A DNA stretch of 64,000 bases from Gemmatimonadota bacterium (lineage in GTDB: Bacteria > Latescibacterota > UBA2968 > UBA8231): assembly GCA_018660835.1 (NCBI GenBank), contig JABJJN010000021.1, forward strand, positions 118,181-182,180, in the 5' to 3' direction. Below the pieces are notes generated by a model. That model did no database searches and had not been told where the DNA came from. It saw only the letters and a list, made by a program, of their open reading frames with translations. Of this stretch, positions 52,866-61,726 are shown piece by piece (the first letter of the stretch is position 1; every line of letters begins with the position of its first letter). Made by a program: the position numbers and the translations under genes.

Positions 52866-53638
52866 ACTCGATAGATCTCATCGACGTGTGTGCCTGGACG
52901 GGGGACTGGAACACCCTGTCTGTCGATGGCGACGTCGACGCAGTGCGTGAGAGTCTCCATGCCTGTGGTGTTGGTCAGATCCACCTGTCGAGTCTGCGTA
53001 CTGTGTGGGGGCACAATCTGCATCTTGGGAATATCGATGTCTACGAGGCGGCAGATCGCTTCGATGATGTCTCGCCGGTGCCTCTGCTCGATCCTACACT
53101 GGCCACGTGGGCGGACGAACTGGCTCGAGCGACACAGCGCGACGATGTGTCCATCGTCCGCCTGTTACCGGCGTATTCTGGTTACACTCTCGACGACCAA
53201 CGCGTATCTGCCTGTGCTGAGGCGGTGCAGGCGGCTGGACTGATCCTCAGTATCCAAATGCGGATCGAGGACGAACGCCGCAACCACCCCAAGGCGCGTG
53301 TCCCCGACGTTCCTTTCGACAAGATCACGGCGTTCGCACACCAATATCCTGATCTACCCGTCGTGATCGGCGGGGCGCCCTGGCGATCCGTCCTATCGGG
53401 AGCTGGGGCGATCCTTGCGAGCGACCACATCTACGCCGAAACGTCGCAAATGGATGGCGTCGACAGCATCGCACTGATCATTGCCGCAGGGCTGGGCGAA
53501 CGACTGCTGTTCGCCACGCATACACCCCTGTTCATGCCCCTCGCTGGTGTTGCGCGCATTCTACTGGATCTGTCAGCAGAACACGCCACGGCGATCCTTG
53601 GTGGCAACGCGAGCCGATTGCTGAACCGCCAGGTATAG
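52862..53638 (+). CDS. Amidohydrolase-like protein lacking metal ligands
   Basis: 258 residues from ATG 52862, overlapping the preceding amidohydrolase. The barrel order of COG2159 proteins is recognisable: SIDLIDVCAWTGDWNTL at the first strand, VSIVRLLPAYSGYTL, LILSIQMRIEDER, LPVVIGG and a final LLFATHTPLFMPLAGVAR. But the metal positions are replaced: HxH by VCAW, the strand-5 His by Gln (SIQMR), and the GSDxP Asp by THTP. It is therefore probably a pseudoenzyme subunit of the active partner. The match is by pattern and operon position, with low sequence identity. Confidence 0.7.
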   Translation: MNSIDLIDVCAWTGDWNTLSVDGDVDAVRESLHACGVGQIHLSSLRTVWGHNLHLGNIDVYEAADRFDDVSPVPLLDPTLATWADELARATQRDDVSIVRLLPAYSGYTLDDQRVSACAEAVQAAGLILSIQMRIEDERRNHPKARVPDVPFDKITAFAHQYPDLPVVIGGAPWRSVLSGAGAILASDHIYAETSQMDGVDSIALIIAAGLGERLLFATHTPLFMPLAGVARILLDLSAEHATAILGGNASRLLNRQV

Positions 53639-53691
53639 TAGGTTCCAGGTGTGAAGGCAGGTGTCGCCGGTGACTGGGTAGCATTTCTTCG

Positions 53692-54816
53692 CTATGTACT
53701 CGCCTTCATCCTGCGCACACGCGCCGGTTCACTGTCGTCGCGGATTTCTGCCGACTCAATCTGCAGTGAGCGGTCCGCCAGGGGCAGATCGACACGCTGA
53801 CCGCCAAGTCGGTGTGACTGGCGCATAGCGATGGCGACTTCCAGTGCCGCTCTGCCATCGTTGATATCGCTGCGCGGCTTGGTGTCCGACTCAATCGCGC
53901 CGAGTAGATCGTCAACGATATCGAGTCCCATGCCGCGAATGCGTGCTGGCCAGGGGAAGGGGACCCGTGCTGGCAAGCCTCGCTGGCGTGGGCCACCGGC
54001 AACGGTGATCCACTTTTCCCACTCAATGGCACCTGCCAGAGACCGGACGCGTCCTTCCGTGCCAAGGACGTCGAATTCCCAACTCGCCACACCCGTCGGC
54101 AGGGCACGCAGGTAGGCGCGAACCCCATTGTCGAAGGCAAGATACCCATTGCCTTGAAGATCCGTTTCGGCGGCGGCCGCAGCATCCGATTCCATCTCAC
54201 CGAAGACCCAACTCACTTCGCCACCAGCGAGATAGCGGATCGTATCGATCGCATGCGAGCCATTGTGCGACAACCCGCAATTCGCGTAGGCAGTGATCTG
54301 CAGAAGCTTGCCCAACTCGCCACTTTCAACCTGACGGCGGGTCTCGCCGAAAAAGGGATTCCAGCGTCGGGCACAGTTCACGGCCGTCGCTGTGCCATGC
54401 TGCTGGCAAGCTGCCACAATGTCGTCCGCCTCCTGTAGCGACAGAGAGACCGGTTTCTCCAGCCACATCCCCCTCACACCGGCGGCGGCGACGGCGACGG
54501 CGATATCGCGTCGAACGCGGGCGGTCGTGCAGATACTGACCAGATCGAGATCTTCCTTTGCCAGCATCTGCGCAACATCTGCGTACATATGTCCCGAGTC
54601 GATGCCCCAGCGTTCGCCGAAGATCTGTCGTTGCTCGGGATGAGGGTCCGCTCCGGCTACCAGTTCGACACGTGAGTGGGCATCGTAGCTGGGCGCGTGG
54701 CAGTAGGGAAGGAAGAGGGCACCGCCCTGCTCGATTTCGTCATCGAAGGTGCTGCCCATTCGTCCCAGGCCAATCACGGCGGCACGATAGGTTTGAGTGG
54801 TCACGAGGCTCCTCAT
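53692..54816 (-). CDS. Gfo/Idh/MocA-family NAD(P)-dependent oxidoreductase
   Basis: 374 residues. Rossmann start YRAAVIGLGRMGSTFDD, then VELVAGADPHPEQRQIFGER, DLVSICTTARVRRDIAVA, the catalytic MWLEKPVSLSL (Lys of EKP), NCARRWNPFFGETRR and GSHAIDTIRYLAGGEVSWVF in the C-terminal domain. Typical family length and complete. It oxidises or isomerises a sugar or inositol-like substrate. Convergent with the amidohydrolase pair. It faces a metallophosphoesterase across a 256-base region with direct repeats. Confidence 0.92.
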   Translation of the reverse strand: MRSLVTTQTYRAAVIGLGRMGSTFDDEIEQGGALFLPYCHAPSYDAHSRVELVAGADPHPEQRQIFGERWGIDSGHMYADVAQMLAKEDLDLVSICTTARVRRDIAVAVAAAGVRGMWLEKPVSLSLQEADDIVAACQQHGTATAVNCARRWNPFFGETRRQVESGELGKLLQITAYANCGLSHNGSHAIDTIRYLAGGEVSWVFGEMESDAAAAAETDLQGNGYLAFDNGVRAYLRALPTGVASWEFDVLGTEGRVRSLAGAIEWEKWITVAGGPRQRGLPARVPFPWPARIRGMGLDIVDDLLGAIESDTKPRSDINDGRAALEVAIAMRQSHRLGGQRVDLPLADRSLQIESAEIRDDSEPARVRRMKAST

Positions 54817-54991
54817 TTCGCAAGCGGTGAAGGTTGATGCCCTGGCCGATAGCTTGATCTACGACAGGGATCCCTTTCCTGCAACCCAAGAAGCGATACA
54901 ACGGCCGGTGGCGGATGCCGCTATCTGAGATTCTGATTGGTACAGGTGGCAGGGACACGCAGGCATCCTTACCCTGAAGTGACCGACGTCC

Positions 54992-55027
54992 ACTCGGACG
55001 TGACCGGTTTCCAAACTCGGACGTGAC
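54992..55027. repeat. 13-bp direct repeats, 23-bp period, in divergent promoter region
   Basis: ACTCGGACGTGAC occurs at 54992-55004 and 55015-55027, with a weaker copy (AGTGACCGACGTCC) just upstream near 54978. A 23-base spacing puts the copies about two helical turns apart, suiting a regulator that binds side by side between the Gfo/Idh gene and the phosphoesterase gene. Confidence 0.55.
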
Positions 55028-55072
55028 TGACAACCAATCCCCACCAATCATTCGCTTGAGGGCGACCACTCT

Positions 55073-55924
55073 TTGCGCATCTTTGGTCTTGGTGACCTCC
55101 ACGTAGATTTTCCGGCGAATCGAGCACTGGTCGATGACCTTTCTGCTGCGGACTACGTCGACGACGTCTTACTGGTGGCAGGGGATGTGGCCCACCGGGT
55201 CGAATTGCTACAAGCCACCCTGGCCTCTGTGCGACCCAAGTTCGCCCGAATTTTCTTTGTGCCAGGCAATCACGATCTCTGGGTTACGGGTGCTGCGACC
55301 GACGTGGTGGAGCAGACCAGTCTGGATCGTGTCGATGCAATTGGTGAAATCTGTCGTGCAGAAGGGGTGGAGATGACGCCGGGGCAAGTCGGCGCTCTGT
55401 GTGTCGTGCCCCTGTTGTCCTGGTATGAACCCGGACTCGATGGTGGTGAGGGGACGAATGCTGTGGATGCAGCAGACGAGGTTATGCGTCGACTCGGACG
55501 TCGTTGGGCGGATCGTCGCTACTGTCGTTGGCCCGAGACGCTTGCTGACGACGCGGCTCGTTGCCGGCATTTCGCGGCCCTCAATGAGCAGATTCTGGAG
55601 TCGCAGGTTGAGACGAGTTCAACAGGCGCCTTGCTCACATTTTCCCACTTTTGCCCACGTGTTGATCTGCTGCCCGACGTGAAGCATCTGCGTTTTAAAC
55701 ATCTGCCAAAGGTTGCGGGGACGCCTCATCTGGAGAGACAGATCCGATCCTATGGAAGCCGGTTGCATCTGTATGGACATACGCATATTCCGCAGGATAA
55801 GCAGATCGAGGGAGTACACTACATCAATGCACCCCTCGGGTATCCGCGCGAACGAGAGCGCTGGGGGCGGGAGGGACTGCGTATGAAATTGTTGGTCGAG
55901 GACGCCCAGGCTGCTCGCATATAG
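55073..55924 (+). CDS. Calcineurin-like metallophosphoesterase
   Basis: 283 residues; the frame begins with TTG at 55073 preceded by GAGGG at a usable distance, and the first residues IFGLGDLHVDF already are motif I. Further metal motifs: VLLVAGDVAH, FFVPGNHDLW, LLTFSHFCPRVD and LHLYGHTHIPQD. No membrane segment or signal. It resembles small cytosolic phosphohydrolases of the Icc/MPP family; the substrate is unknown. Convergent with the ABC export operon, ending 19 bases from it. Confidence 0.88.
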   Translation: MRIFGLGDLHVDFPANRALVDDLSAADYVDDVLLVAGDVAHRVELLQATLASVRPKFARIFFVPGNHDLWVTGAATDVVEQTSLDRVDAIGEICRAEGVEMTPGQVGALCVVPLLSWYEPGLDGGEGTNAVDAADEVMRRLGRRWADRRYCRWPETLADDAARCRHFAALNEQILESQVETSSTGALLTFSHFCPRVDLLPDVKHLRFKHLPKVAGTPHLERQIRSYGSRLHLYGHTHIPQDKQIEGVHYINAPLGYPRERERWGREGLRMKLLVEDAQAARI

Positions 55925-55943
55925 CCCGGCTGCTCTGTAGCGA

Positions 55944-57194
55944 CTACTCGTATCTGAGCGCGTCGATCGGGTTCAGCATGGCTGCCTGCCTGGCGGGATA
56001 GTAGCCGAAGCCGACGCCAATGCCGGCAGCCACGCCAAAGGAGAGCACGATGGTCCAGGGTTGGACAATGGTTTTCCAACGAGCATAGAGGGTGATGATC
56101 GTGGTCATCGAGTAACCAAGGAGAATCCCGATAATGCCACCCAGAAGACTCACCATGACAGCCTCGACCAGGAACTGCGCTAATACGTCTGAACGCTTGG
56201 CACCCAGGGCACGTCGGATACCGATTTCTCGCGTCCGTTCAAGGACCGAGGCGAGCATGATATTCATGATGCCGATGCCACCGACGACGAGGGAAATCCC
56301 GGCGATACAGCCCATGACGATATTGAAGATCTGCTGCGTTCGCTGGCTCTGTCGCATCAATTCTTCAGGAATGGCAAGCTTGAAATCATCGACGCCGCGG
56401 TGCCGACGCATCAGGATGCCGCGAACAATGTTGGCAGCCTCCTGCAGGCGCTCCGGGTCCGAGACCTTTACCGTCAGTTGCGTGAGTTCCGCCTCATTTG
56501 CTTCCCAGTGAAAACGGCGTAGAACCGTGGTCATGGGGATGTAGATGTCTTCGTCCGTGTTCCGGACTTCCAACACACCACCGATCTTGCCGCCGGCGGC
56601 GCCCTTGTCCTCGAGAACGCCAACGACGGTGAACCACTGGTTTTGCACTTTGATCTGTTCGCCGAGTGGATCTTCAAAGAAGAAGAGGGCACGTTTGGCG
56701 TCGGAACCGAGCACGCAGACTCGTCGCGACCGAAGCAGATCTTCTTCGGTCAGGAATACGCCCTGTTGCATGCGCGCATTCAGGATCTGCAGATAGTCCG
56801 GTGTCGTGCCGACGATCACCGTCTGAAAGGAATTGCTGCCGCGGTGGGCCCGCGTTTTCAGTTCACGTTGGGGGGTGACCAGTTCGGCCAGGGGACAGAT
56901 CATCTCGATCGAGCGCGCATCCGCCCAGGTTAGCCCCGCTGAAAGATTGCTGGACCCAGCATCCTCCTCTTCGACGCCATCGTCCTCCTCTGGATTCCAG
57001 TGCTGGACGATGATGTTGTGGATACCCATCTGGCTGATCTGATCGAGAGCTTCCTGCTTGGCACCTTCGCCGATGGAAAGCATGGAGATAACCGCGCCGA
57101 CACCAAAGATGATGCCGAGCATGGTCAGCACCGTACGCAGCTTGTGCGACAGCAGTCCTGCCGTGGATAGTTCGAAGGTCTCGCGTAGATCCAT
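55944..57194 (-). CDS. MacB/FtsX-type ABC transporter permease
   Basis: 416 residues. One N-terminal helix (LLSHKLRTVLTMLGIIFGVGAVISML), a large periplasmic MacB-PCD domain (about 45-270) and three C-terminal helices with the FtsX signature GGIGIMNIMLASVLERTREI and GIRRALGAK. The C-terminus FGYYPARQAAMLNPIDALRYE is typical. Unlike MacB itself, the ATPase is a separate gene (59896-60657). Last gene of the operon. Such systems extrude peptides, lipids or antibiotics by mechanotransmission across the periplasm with an adaptor and outer-membrane exit duct; no TolC-like gene is seen here. Confidence 0.93.
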   Translation of the reverse strand: MDLRETFELSTAGLLSHKLRTVLTMLGIIFGVGAVISMLSIGEGAKQEALDQISQMGIHNIIVQHWNPEEDDGVEEEDAGSSNLSAGLTWADARSIEMICPLAELVTPQRELKTRAHRGSNSFQTVIVGTTPDYLQILNARMQQGVFLTEEDLLRSRRVCVLGSDAKRALFFFEDPLGEQIKVQNQWFTVVGVLEDKGAAGGKIGGVLEVRNTDEDIYIPMTTVLRRFHWEANEAELTQLTVKVSDPERLQEAANIVRGILMRRHRGVDDFKLAIPEELMRQSQRTQQIFNIVMGCIAGISLVVGGIGIMNIMLASVLERTREIGIRRALGAKRSDVLAQFLVEAVMVSLLGGIIGILLGYSMTTIITLYARWKTIVQPWTIVLSFGVAAGIGVGFGYYPARQAAMLNPIDALRYE

Positions 57195-57211
57195 GGAGTG
57201 GGGCGCTTCCC

Positions 57212-58618
57212 TCAGGGAGTGGCGGCGGCGGTTTCTGTCACGTCGTCACCGCCTGCGTCGGCGACGCCACCTACCGTTTCCAGTGTGGACGTCGGATCGA
57301 GGAGCGTCACACGATCATTCATACCCAAACCCTCTTCAACGACGACGAAGTCCTCATTGCGTTTGCCGAGCACGACGATCTGTTCCACGGGCTGTCCATC
57401 CTCAAGTCGGTAGACGAGGGTCTGACCCTCTTTCTCGAAAACTGCATCGATGGGGATCGACAGAGGCAGGAGTGCCGCGACATCACCCTCCTGGGCTTCA
57501 GGCACGACGGGTGTCGAACCTGAGTCTGCAACAACCGTTTCGGGACGGGGAGGAATGGTTTCGATGATGACTTCAGATGTCGCCGTCATTCCTGGCTTCA
57601 AGCGTGAGTCCTCGGCGGCGATTTCTACGGTCACATCGAAAACCTTCACGTTCTTGTCCCCTTCCTTCTCTCGGCCCAGGGAAGCGACGCTCGTAATTCT
57701 ACCTTCAAACAGCGGACCGGGAAGTGCATCAAGGCGAACGTGTGCCAGCTGTCCAACCTCCAATTTGTCCACATCGACCTCATTGACGAAGGTCTGCACC
57801 TGCATCGTCGACAGGTCGGGCAAGGTGATCAATGTCTGGCCACCCCACGGCTCGTCGCCGACACGGATCTTCTCTGCCCGCGATCCTTTCCAGATCTTCT
57901 CATATACCACCAGACCCGGACGTTCGGCATTCACACTCAGTGATTCCAGATCCTTACGCGCTCGATCCAGGCGGCGCTCTTTCTGCGCCACGTCGAGTTC
58001 GCGTTTCTTGCGATCCGCCTGGTCGACGATGAGTTGGGCATCGAGTTTTCGCTGCGCCTGAGTAAGTGCGAGCTGATCCTGCAGTGCCTTCAGGCGAGCC
58101 TCCTCGCGTTCGACGAGAGACTCAAATTTCATCTTTTCGACTTGTAGCTCTGCCAATCTCACTTGGGCGGTTCTGTTTTCGATATCCGCTTCCTGGCGAC
58201 CGATCTCTACGAACTGATTGGCCAGCGTTTTCTCGAGTTCGGCGCGCACCGCCTCCAACTCCTGCTCTCGTTCGGTGACCTTCTGCTCAAACTCAGCCTT
58301 GTCGAATTCGAGGATGAGGTCACCGACCTCTACAATCTCACCCTCAGGGAACAAGTGCGTGATCTTGAGTTGGCCGCGAACCTGTGGCGAGGTGATCTGC
58401 TCCGCTTCGACGGCTTCGAGTTCACCATTGCGCAACTCGAGGGTAATGACGAATTCGCCCTGTTGAACAGGGAAGGAGGCAACGGCGGCAGACTCCTCTT
58501 CCAGCAATACGCGTGATGCCATACCTGCGGCAGCGAGGGCAAGAACGCCCATCACGACCAAGGCAAGGGTCCGGCGCTTGCGTGCGGGAACTTTCGGGGT
58601 CGGTTGCGTCTCTGTCAT
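57212..58618 (-). CDS. HlyD/MacA-family periplasmic adaptor B
   Basis: 468 residues. N-terminal membrane anchor (RRTLALVVMGVLALAAAGM), a beta-barrel/lipoyl start (VITLELRNGELEAVEAEQI), a long coiled-coil hairpin (about 110-225) and barrel strands (VRLDALPGPLFEGRITSVAS, KPGMTATSEVIIE). It extends further than adaptor A at the C-terminus, with a linker containing SGSTPVVPEAQEGDV and an extra membrane-proximal strand set. 17 bases before the permease. It should bridge the permease to an outer-membrane duct. Confidence 0.9.
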   Translation of the reverse strand: MTETQPTPKVPARKRRTLALVVMGVLALAAAGMASRVLLEEESAAVASFPVQQGEFVITLELRNGELEAVEAEQITSPQVRGQLKITHLFPEGEIVEVGDLILEFDKAEFEQKVTEREQELEAVRAELEKTLANQFVEIGRQEADIENRTAQVRLAELQVEKMKFESLVEREEARLKALQDQLALTQAQRKLDAQLIVDQADRKKRELDVAQKERRLDRARKDLESLSVNAERPGLVVYEKIWKGSRAEKIRVGDEPWGGQTLITLPDLSTMQVQTFVNEVDVDKLEVGQLAHVRLDALPGPLFEGRITSVASLGREKEGDKNVKVFDVTVEIAAEDSRLKPGMTATSEVIIETIPPRPETVVADSGSTPVVPEAQEGDVAALLPLSIPIDAVFEKEGQTLVYRLEDGQPVEQIVVLGKRNEDFVVVEEGLGMNDRVTLLDPTSTLETVGGVADAGGDDVTETAAATP

Positions 58619-58681
58619 AAGGTTGCCACGCGGGAGAGATCAATCTGGATGAATGGTCGGAGGGTCATGTGATATAACATG

Positions 58682-59899
58682 TCACAGTTGCCCCAGGTTC
58701 GTAAGGGATACTGCATCGCCTTCTTCAAGCCCTGCGACGACGACAACATCAAGACCATTGTCGGCACCTGTTTCTATGGCGACGCGCTCAAAGCCCGAGT
58801 CTTCTTGTCGATACGCGTAATGCTGCTCTTCGTCTCCATACACCGAACTCAGGGGCAGGAGCAGCACACCCTCTGCTTTGTCGACAATAATCTGTAACGA
58901 CGCCGACATGCCCGGTGCCAGCCGCTCATCCTGCTCCTCCACATCAATCACCATTTCAAAGACGGAAACTGAAGGTGCTTCTTCCACCTCGTTCGCCATG
59001 GGGGAGATGTCGGAAACCACACCGTGAAAGACCGGCCCAGGAAATGCTTCGAGTCGTATTTCGACGTCCTGGCCGACCTGCACGAGATGGACATCCATCT
59101 CGCCAACTTGTGAATAGACCTGCATCGCTTCCAGCTCAGGAAGCGACAGCAAGCTGGTGCCGCCCCAAACGACATCGCCTTCCATCACTTTGCCGTGTCG
59201 ATCCGCACCGCGTTTGCGAATTTTCTCATACACGACAATCCCCGGACTCGCAGCATAGACGGTCAGGCGATTGTAATCGTGGAGGGCGTCGTCGTAATTC
59301 TGCTGCCGGTGACCGATGCGCAAGGCGATATTGGCATTCTCGACGCGATCGATGATCTGCTGCGCCTCAACATTTGTCTTGGCTTGTGCCAGAGCACGGA
59401 CCGCCCGGTCGAGGGCGATTTTGCGCTCCTCCTTTTCGATGGGGCTTCCATACTCTGCTTTCTGCACACTGATACGGGCCAATTCAAGGCCCGCCGCCGT
59501 GCGTTGAACCTGCATGGCCAAATCGTCGAATCGTCGCTTCATCTGGGCGAGCGAGCGAGCCTGGTCGGCTTCGGCTTTTTCAAGTTCGCTGGCAGCATCC
59601 TTCACCCACTCTTCGTGGGCGCTGCGATCGAATTGGAGAATGAGATCACCAACCTCAACTCGTGCTCCTTCAGGCCACAAGTGCGTGATCTTCAGATCTC
59701 CACGAACACGAGGAGACGACACTTTTTCACTCAGCGCGGCGCGAATCTCACCTGCTTCAAGATGGTTGACGCGAAAATCATCACGACGCACCTGGGTCGT
59801 TGGTCCCGCTGCGGCGATCTGGCCGCCTCCCATCATCCAGATGACGAGGGCCGTGCCGCCGACGAAGAGGCCGAGAAGCAGTTTTCTCGTGTGATTCAT
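58682..59899 (-). CDS. HlyD/MacA-family periplasmic adaptor A
   Basis: 405 residues. Membrane anchor [18 protein letters not shown], then a lipoyl half-motif ([22 protein letters not shown] strand at about 70), a coiled-coil hairpin (90-215), the second lipoyl half and barrel strands [32 protein letters not shown]. Paralogous to adaptor B: both contain [17 protein letters not shown] or SPQVRGQLKITHLFPEG. Start overlaps the ATPase stop by four bases (ATGA). A palindromic TAACATG-type element lies in the gap to adaptor B. Confidence 0.9.
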   Translation of the reverse strand: MNHTRKLLLGLFVGGTALVIWMMGGGQIAAAGPTTQVRRDDFRVNHLEAGEIRAALSEKVSSPRVRGDLKITHLWPEGARVEVGDLILQFDRSAHEEWVKDAASELEKAEADQARSLAQMKRRFDDLAMQVQRTAAGLELARISVQKAEYGSPIEKEERKIALDRAVRALAQAKTNVEAQQIIDRVENANIALRIGHRQQNYDDALHDYNRLTVYAASPGIVVYEKIRKRGADRHGKVMEGDVVWGGTSLLSLPELEAMQVYSQVGEMDVHLVQVGQDVEIRLEAFPGPVFHGVVSDISPMANEVEEAPSVSVFEMVIDVEEQDERLAPGMSASLQIIVDKAEGVLLLPLSSVYGDEEQHYAYRQEDSGFERVAIETGADNGLDVVVVAGLEEGDAVSLTNLGQL

Positions 59900-60657
59900 C
59901 CTGACTGCTCCTGTCGCTGGATTGCCGCCGCGGCGCCGCGACCCACTTCATCTTTTTCGATGACCCCATCGCGGAAGCGAACAATGCGGTGCGCGAAGGC
60001 GGCGATATCCTCTTCATGCGTGACGAGGATGATCGTATTGCCCGCCTCATGCAGGCGGGAGAACAGTTCCATGATCTCCTGCCCCGTGCGCGTGTCGAGT
60101 GCTCCCGTCGGCTCATCTGCGAGGATGATGGATGGGTCATTGCTCAGGGCACGTGCGACGGCGACCCGCTGGCGTTGTCCACCGGACAGTTCATTGGGTC
60201 GGTGGTCCATGCGGTCTCCCAAGCCCACGGCATGGAGGGCTTCTTCGGCACGGGCGCGACGCTCGCGCGACGACATGCCGGCATAGATCAGCGGCAGTTC
60301 GACATTGCGCAGGGCGTCAGAGCGCGGCAGGAGGTGAAATGTCTGGAAGACGAAACCGATCTCTTGATTACGGATACGCGCCAGCTCATCGTCATCCATC
60401 TCGCTCACAAGCTGACTGTTCAAACGGTATTCACCTTCAGAGGGAACATCGAGGCAGCCGATGATGTTCATCAGTGTCGACTTTCCCGAACCGGAGGGGC
60501 CCATGATGGCAACATACTCGTTGCGCTCAATGGCAACGGTCACCCTGTTCAGCGCATGAACCTGGGTCGCACCCATGTCGTACGTCTTCCGCAGATCGCG
60601 AATGTCGATCATGACCTGCGAATCTGGCGCCGGGGGTATTTGAGCCGAGTCGGTCAC
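59896..60657 (-). CDS. ABC transporter ATPase (LolD/MacB type)
   Basis: 253 residues. Walker [17 protein letters not shown]-loop [11 protein letters not shown], signature [15 protein letters not shown], Walker [14 protein letters not shown]-loop and H-loop (LVTHEEDIA). The leading [20 protein letters not shown] and the absence of membrane helices mark the MacB/LolD/FtsE branch that energises the separate FtsX-type permease. Overlaps the preceding gene and the next adaptor by four bases each. Cytoplasmic, membrane-associated. Confidence 0.95.
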   Translation of the reverse strand: MTDSAQIPPAPDSQVMIDIRDLRKTYDMGATQVHALNRVTVAIERNEYVAIMGPSGSGKSTLMNIIGCLDVPSEGEYRLNSQLVSEMDDDELARIRNQEIGFVFQTFHLLPRSDALRNVELPLIYAGMSSRERRARAEEALHAVGLGDRMDHRPNELSGGQRQRVAVARALSNDPSIILADEPTGALDTRTGQEIMELFSRLHEAGNTIILVTHEEDIAAFAHRIVRFRDGVIEKDEVGRGAAAAIQRQEQSG

Positions 60658-61316
60658 CGTGGACTCACTTGCGTCAACACACTGTCCGGTAGCCAGCCTG
60701 TGATGTTCCTTGCCGGAACACGTACCTGGCTCCAGCCACGATCCTGAATCTGTCGAAGCAGAATCTCGCCCTGGCGAGCCATGCCGATCGAATCGGTCGC
60801 TGCTGCGGCGCTGCGTAGAGGCAGGTCTTCAATGAGTAGTACCATGCTTGCCAGGTAGTCGTCGATGGTGTGTCGGAGTGTGGAGATGGCATCTCGTGCA
60901 AAGTCGTCTGCCGGTGTCACCTGCACGGACGACAGCGTGCTCAGCTGCCAGGTCACGGCCAATTCGCCGTCCACGCTGGCGCGAAGGGCGTGAGCTTGAG
61001 CGATCGTATCGGCGTCAGTCTGCACACCGCTGACACGAAAGCGACAAGTGACCAGGGCTTCACTCTCGGGTTGCTGCGGATTTGGCCGTGCCTCCCAACC
61101 GAGAAGCTCTGCATCTGTGAATGCTGTGAGCGCGTAGGCTCGTGTCAATTCTTCGAAATTGCCGGTGATCCCTCGGTAGCGAACCTCTGCGGCACGCACC
61201 AATTCGATATCGAGCTCTGGATCGCGCTCGACAGGGGACTGCATCCGGGGGATAAATAGTGCAGCGACGATGATGATCAGTGCGATAATGTGCGCAGGGC
61301 GCAGGAACTGGGACAT
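60654..61316 (-). CDS. Membrane-anchored protein of unknown function heading the ABC operon
   Basis: 220 residues. A single N-terminal helix ([14 protein letters not shown]) serves as anchor or uncleaved signal. The rest is predicted periplasmic, with an SH3-like C-terminal piece ([26 protein letters not shown]) similar to SH3b domains. The central part (50-185) is unrecognised. It shares its stop with the ATPase start (overlap of four). I infer an accessory subunit or substrate/peptidoglycan adaptor of the exporter. First gene after the promoter. Confidence 0.8.
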   Translation of the reverse strand: MSQFLRPAHIIALIIIVAALFIPRMQSPVERDPELDIELVRAAEVRYRGITGNFEELTRAYALTAFTDAELLGWEARPNPQQPESEALVTCRFRVSGVQTDADTIAQAHALRASVDGELAVTWQLSTLSSVQVTPADDFARDAISTLRHTIDDYLASMVLLIEDLPLRSAAAATDSIGMARQGEILLRQIQDRGWSQVRVPARNITGWLPDSVLTQVSPR

Positions 61317-61358
61317 GAGGACCGGTCAGTAGACGCGTCTTTTGGCAGAGATTGCGCG

Positions 61359-61406
61359 TAACATGTTGATCTAACACATGTTAACCGAGAAGGCGGACAT
61401 CGTCAA
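61359..61406 (-). promoter_or_regulatory. Promoter with overlapping inverted repeat for the ABC operon
   Basis: Reading the minus strand, TTGACG (61406-61401), a 17-base spacer and TAACAT (61383-61378) form a reasonable sigma-70 promoter about 60 bases before the first gene. An inverted repeat TAACATG-N11-CATGTTA (61359-61383) covers the -10 box and the start point, like a TetR-family operator. A related TAACATGTC element lies between the two adaptor genes (58673-58682). The repressor gene is not in the window. Confidence 0.6.
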
Positions 61407-61726
61407 GGGTGACGAGTCGCCTTCTTGGCTCTCAGACCCAGTAGAAATAGCCTTCTGCTTCTCATTAGGCATGCCCTCATCTGCCACCTACCATCAAGAG
61501 TCCTTCGACCGCTCACCAGTGGTTGAGATCTTGAGGATGAGCGAAGTGATGGTGTCCAGATAACAAGACAGTATCTGCTGACTTTCCGGAAAGCTGGCCG
61601 CCAGACCGAGCGGACGAATTGTTGTTGTAATTTATTGTAAAATAGACAATTAGGGTCAAGAGACGTCGCTGGCACGAGGGTTGCAGTCTCCACGAACGTG
61701 TCTATCAACCAGGGGATAACCCATCA
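61407..61726. other. AT-rich leader upstream of the VCBS protein
   Basis: About 320 bases without a credible gene. The stretch 61619-61651 (TTGTTGTAATTTATTGTAAA and following) is much more AT-rich than its surroundings and lies about 75 bases before the start. It probably contains the promoter of the secreted protein, though I cannot fit a -35/-10 pair with correct spacing. Confidence 0.4.
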
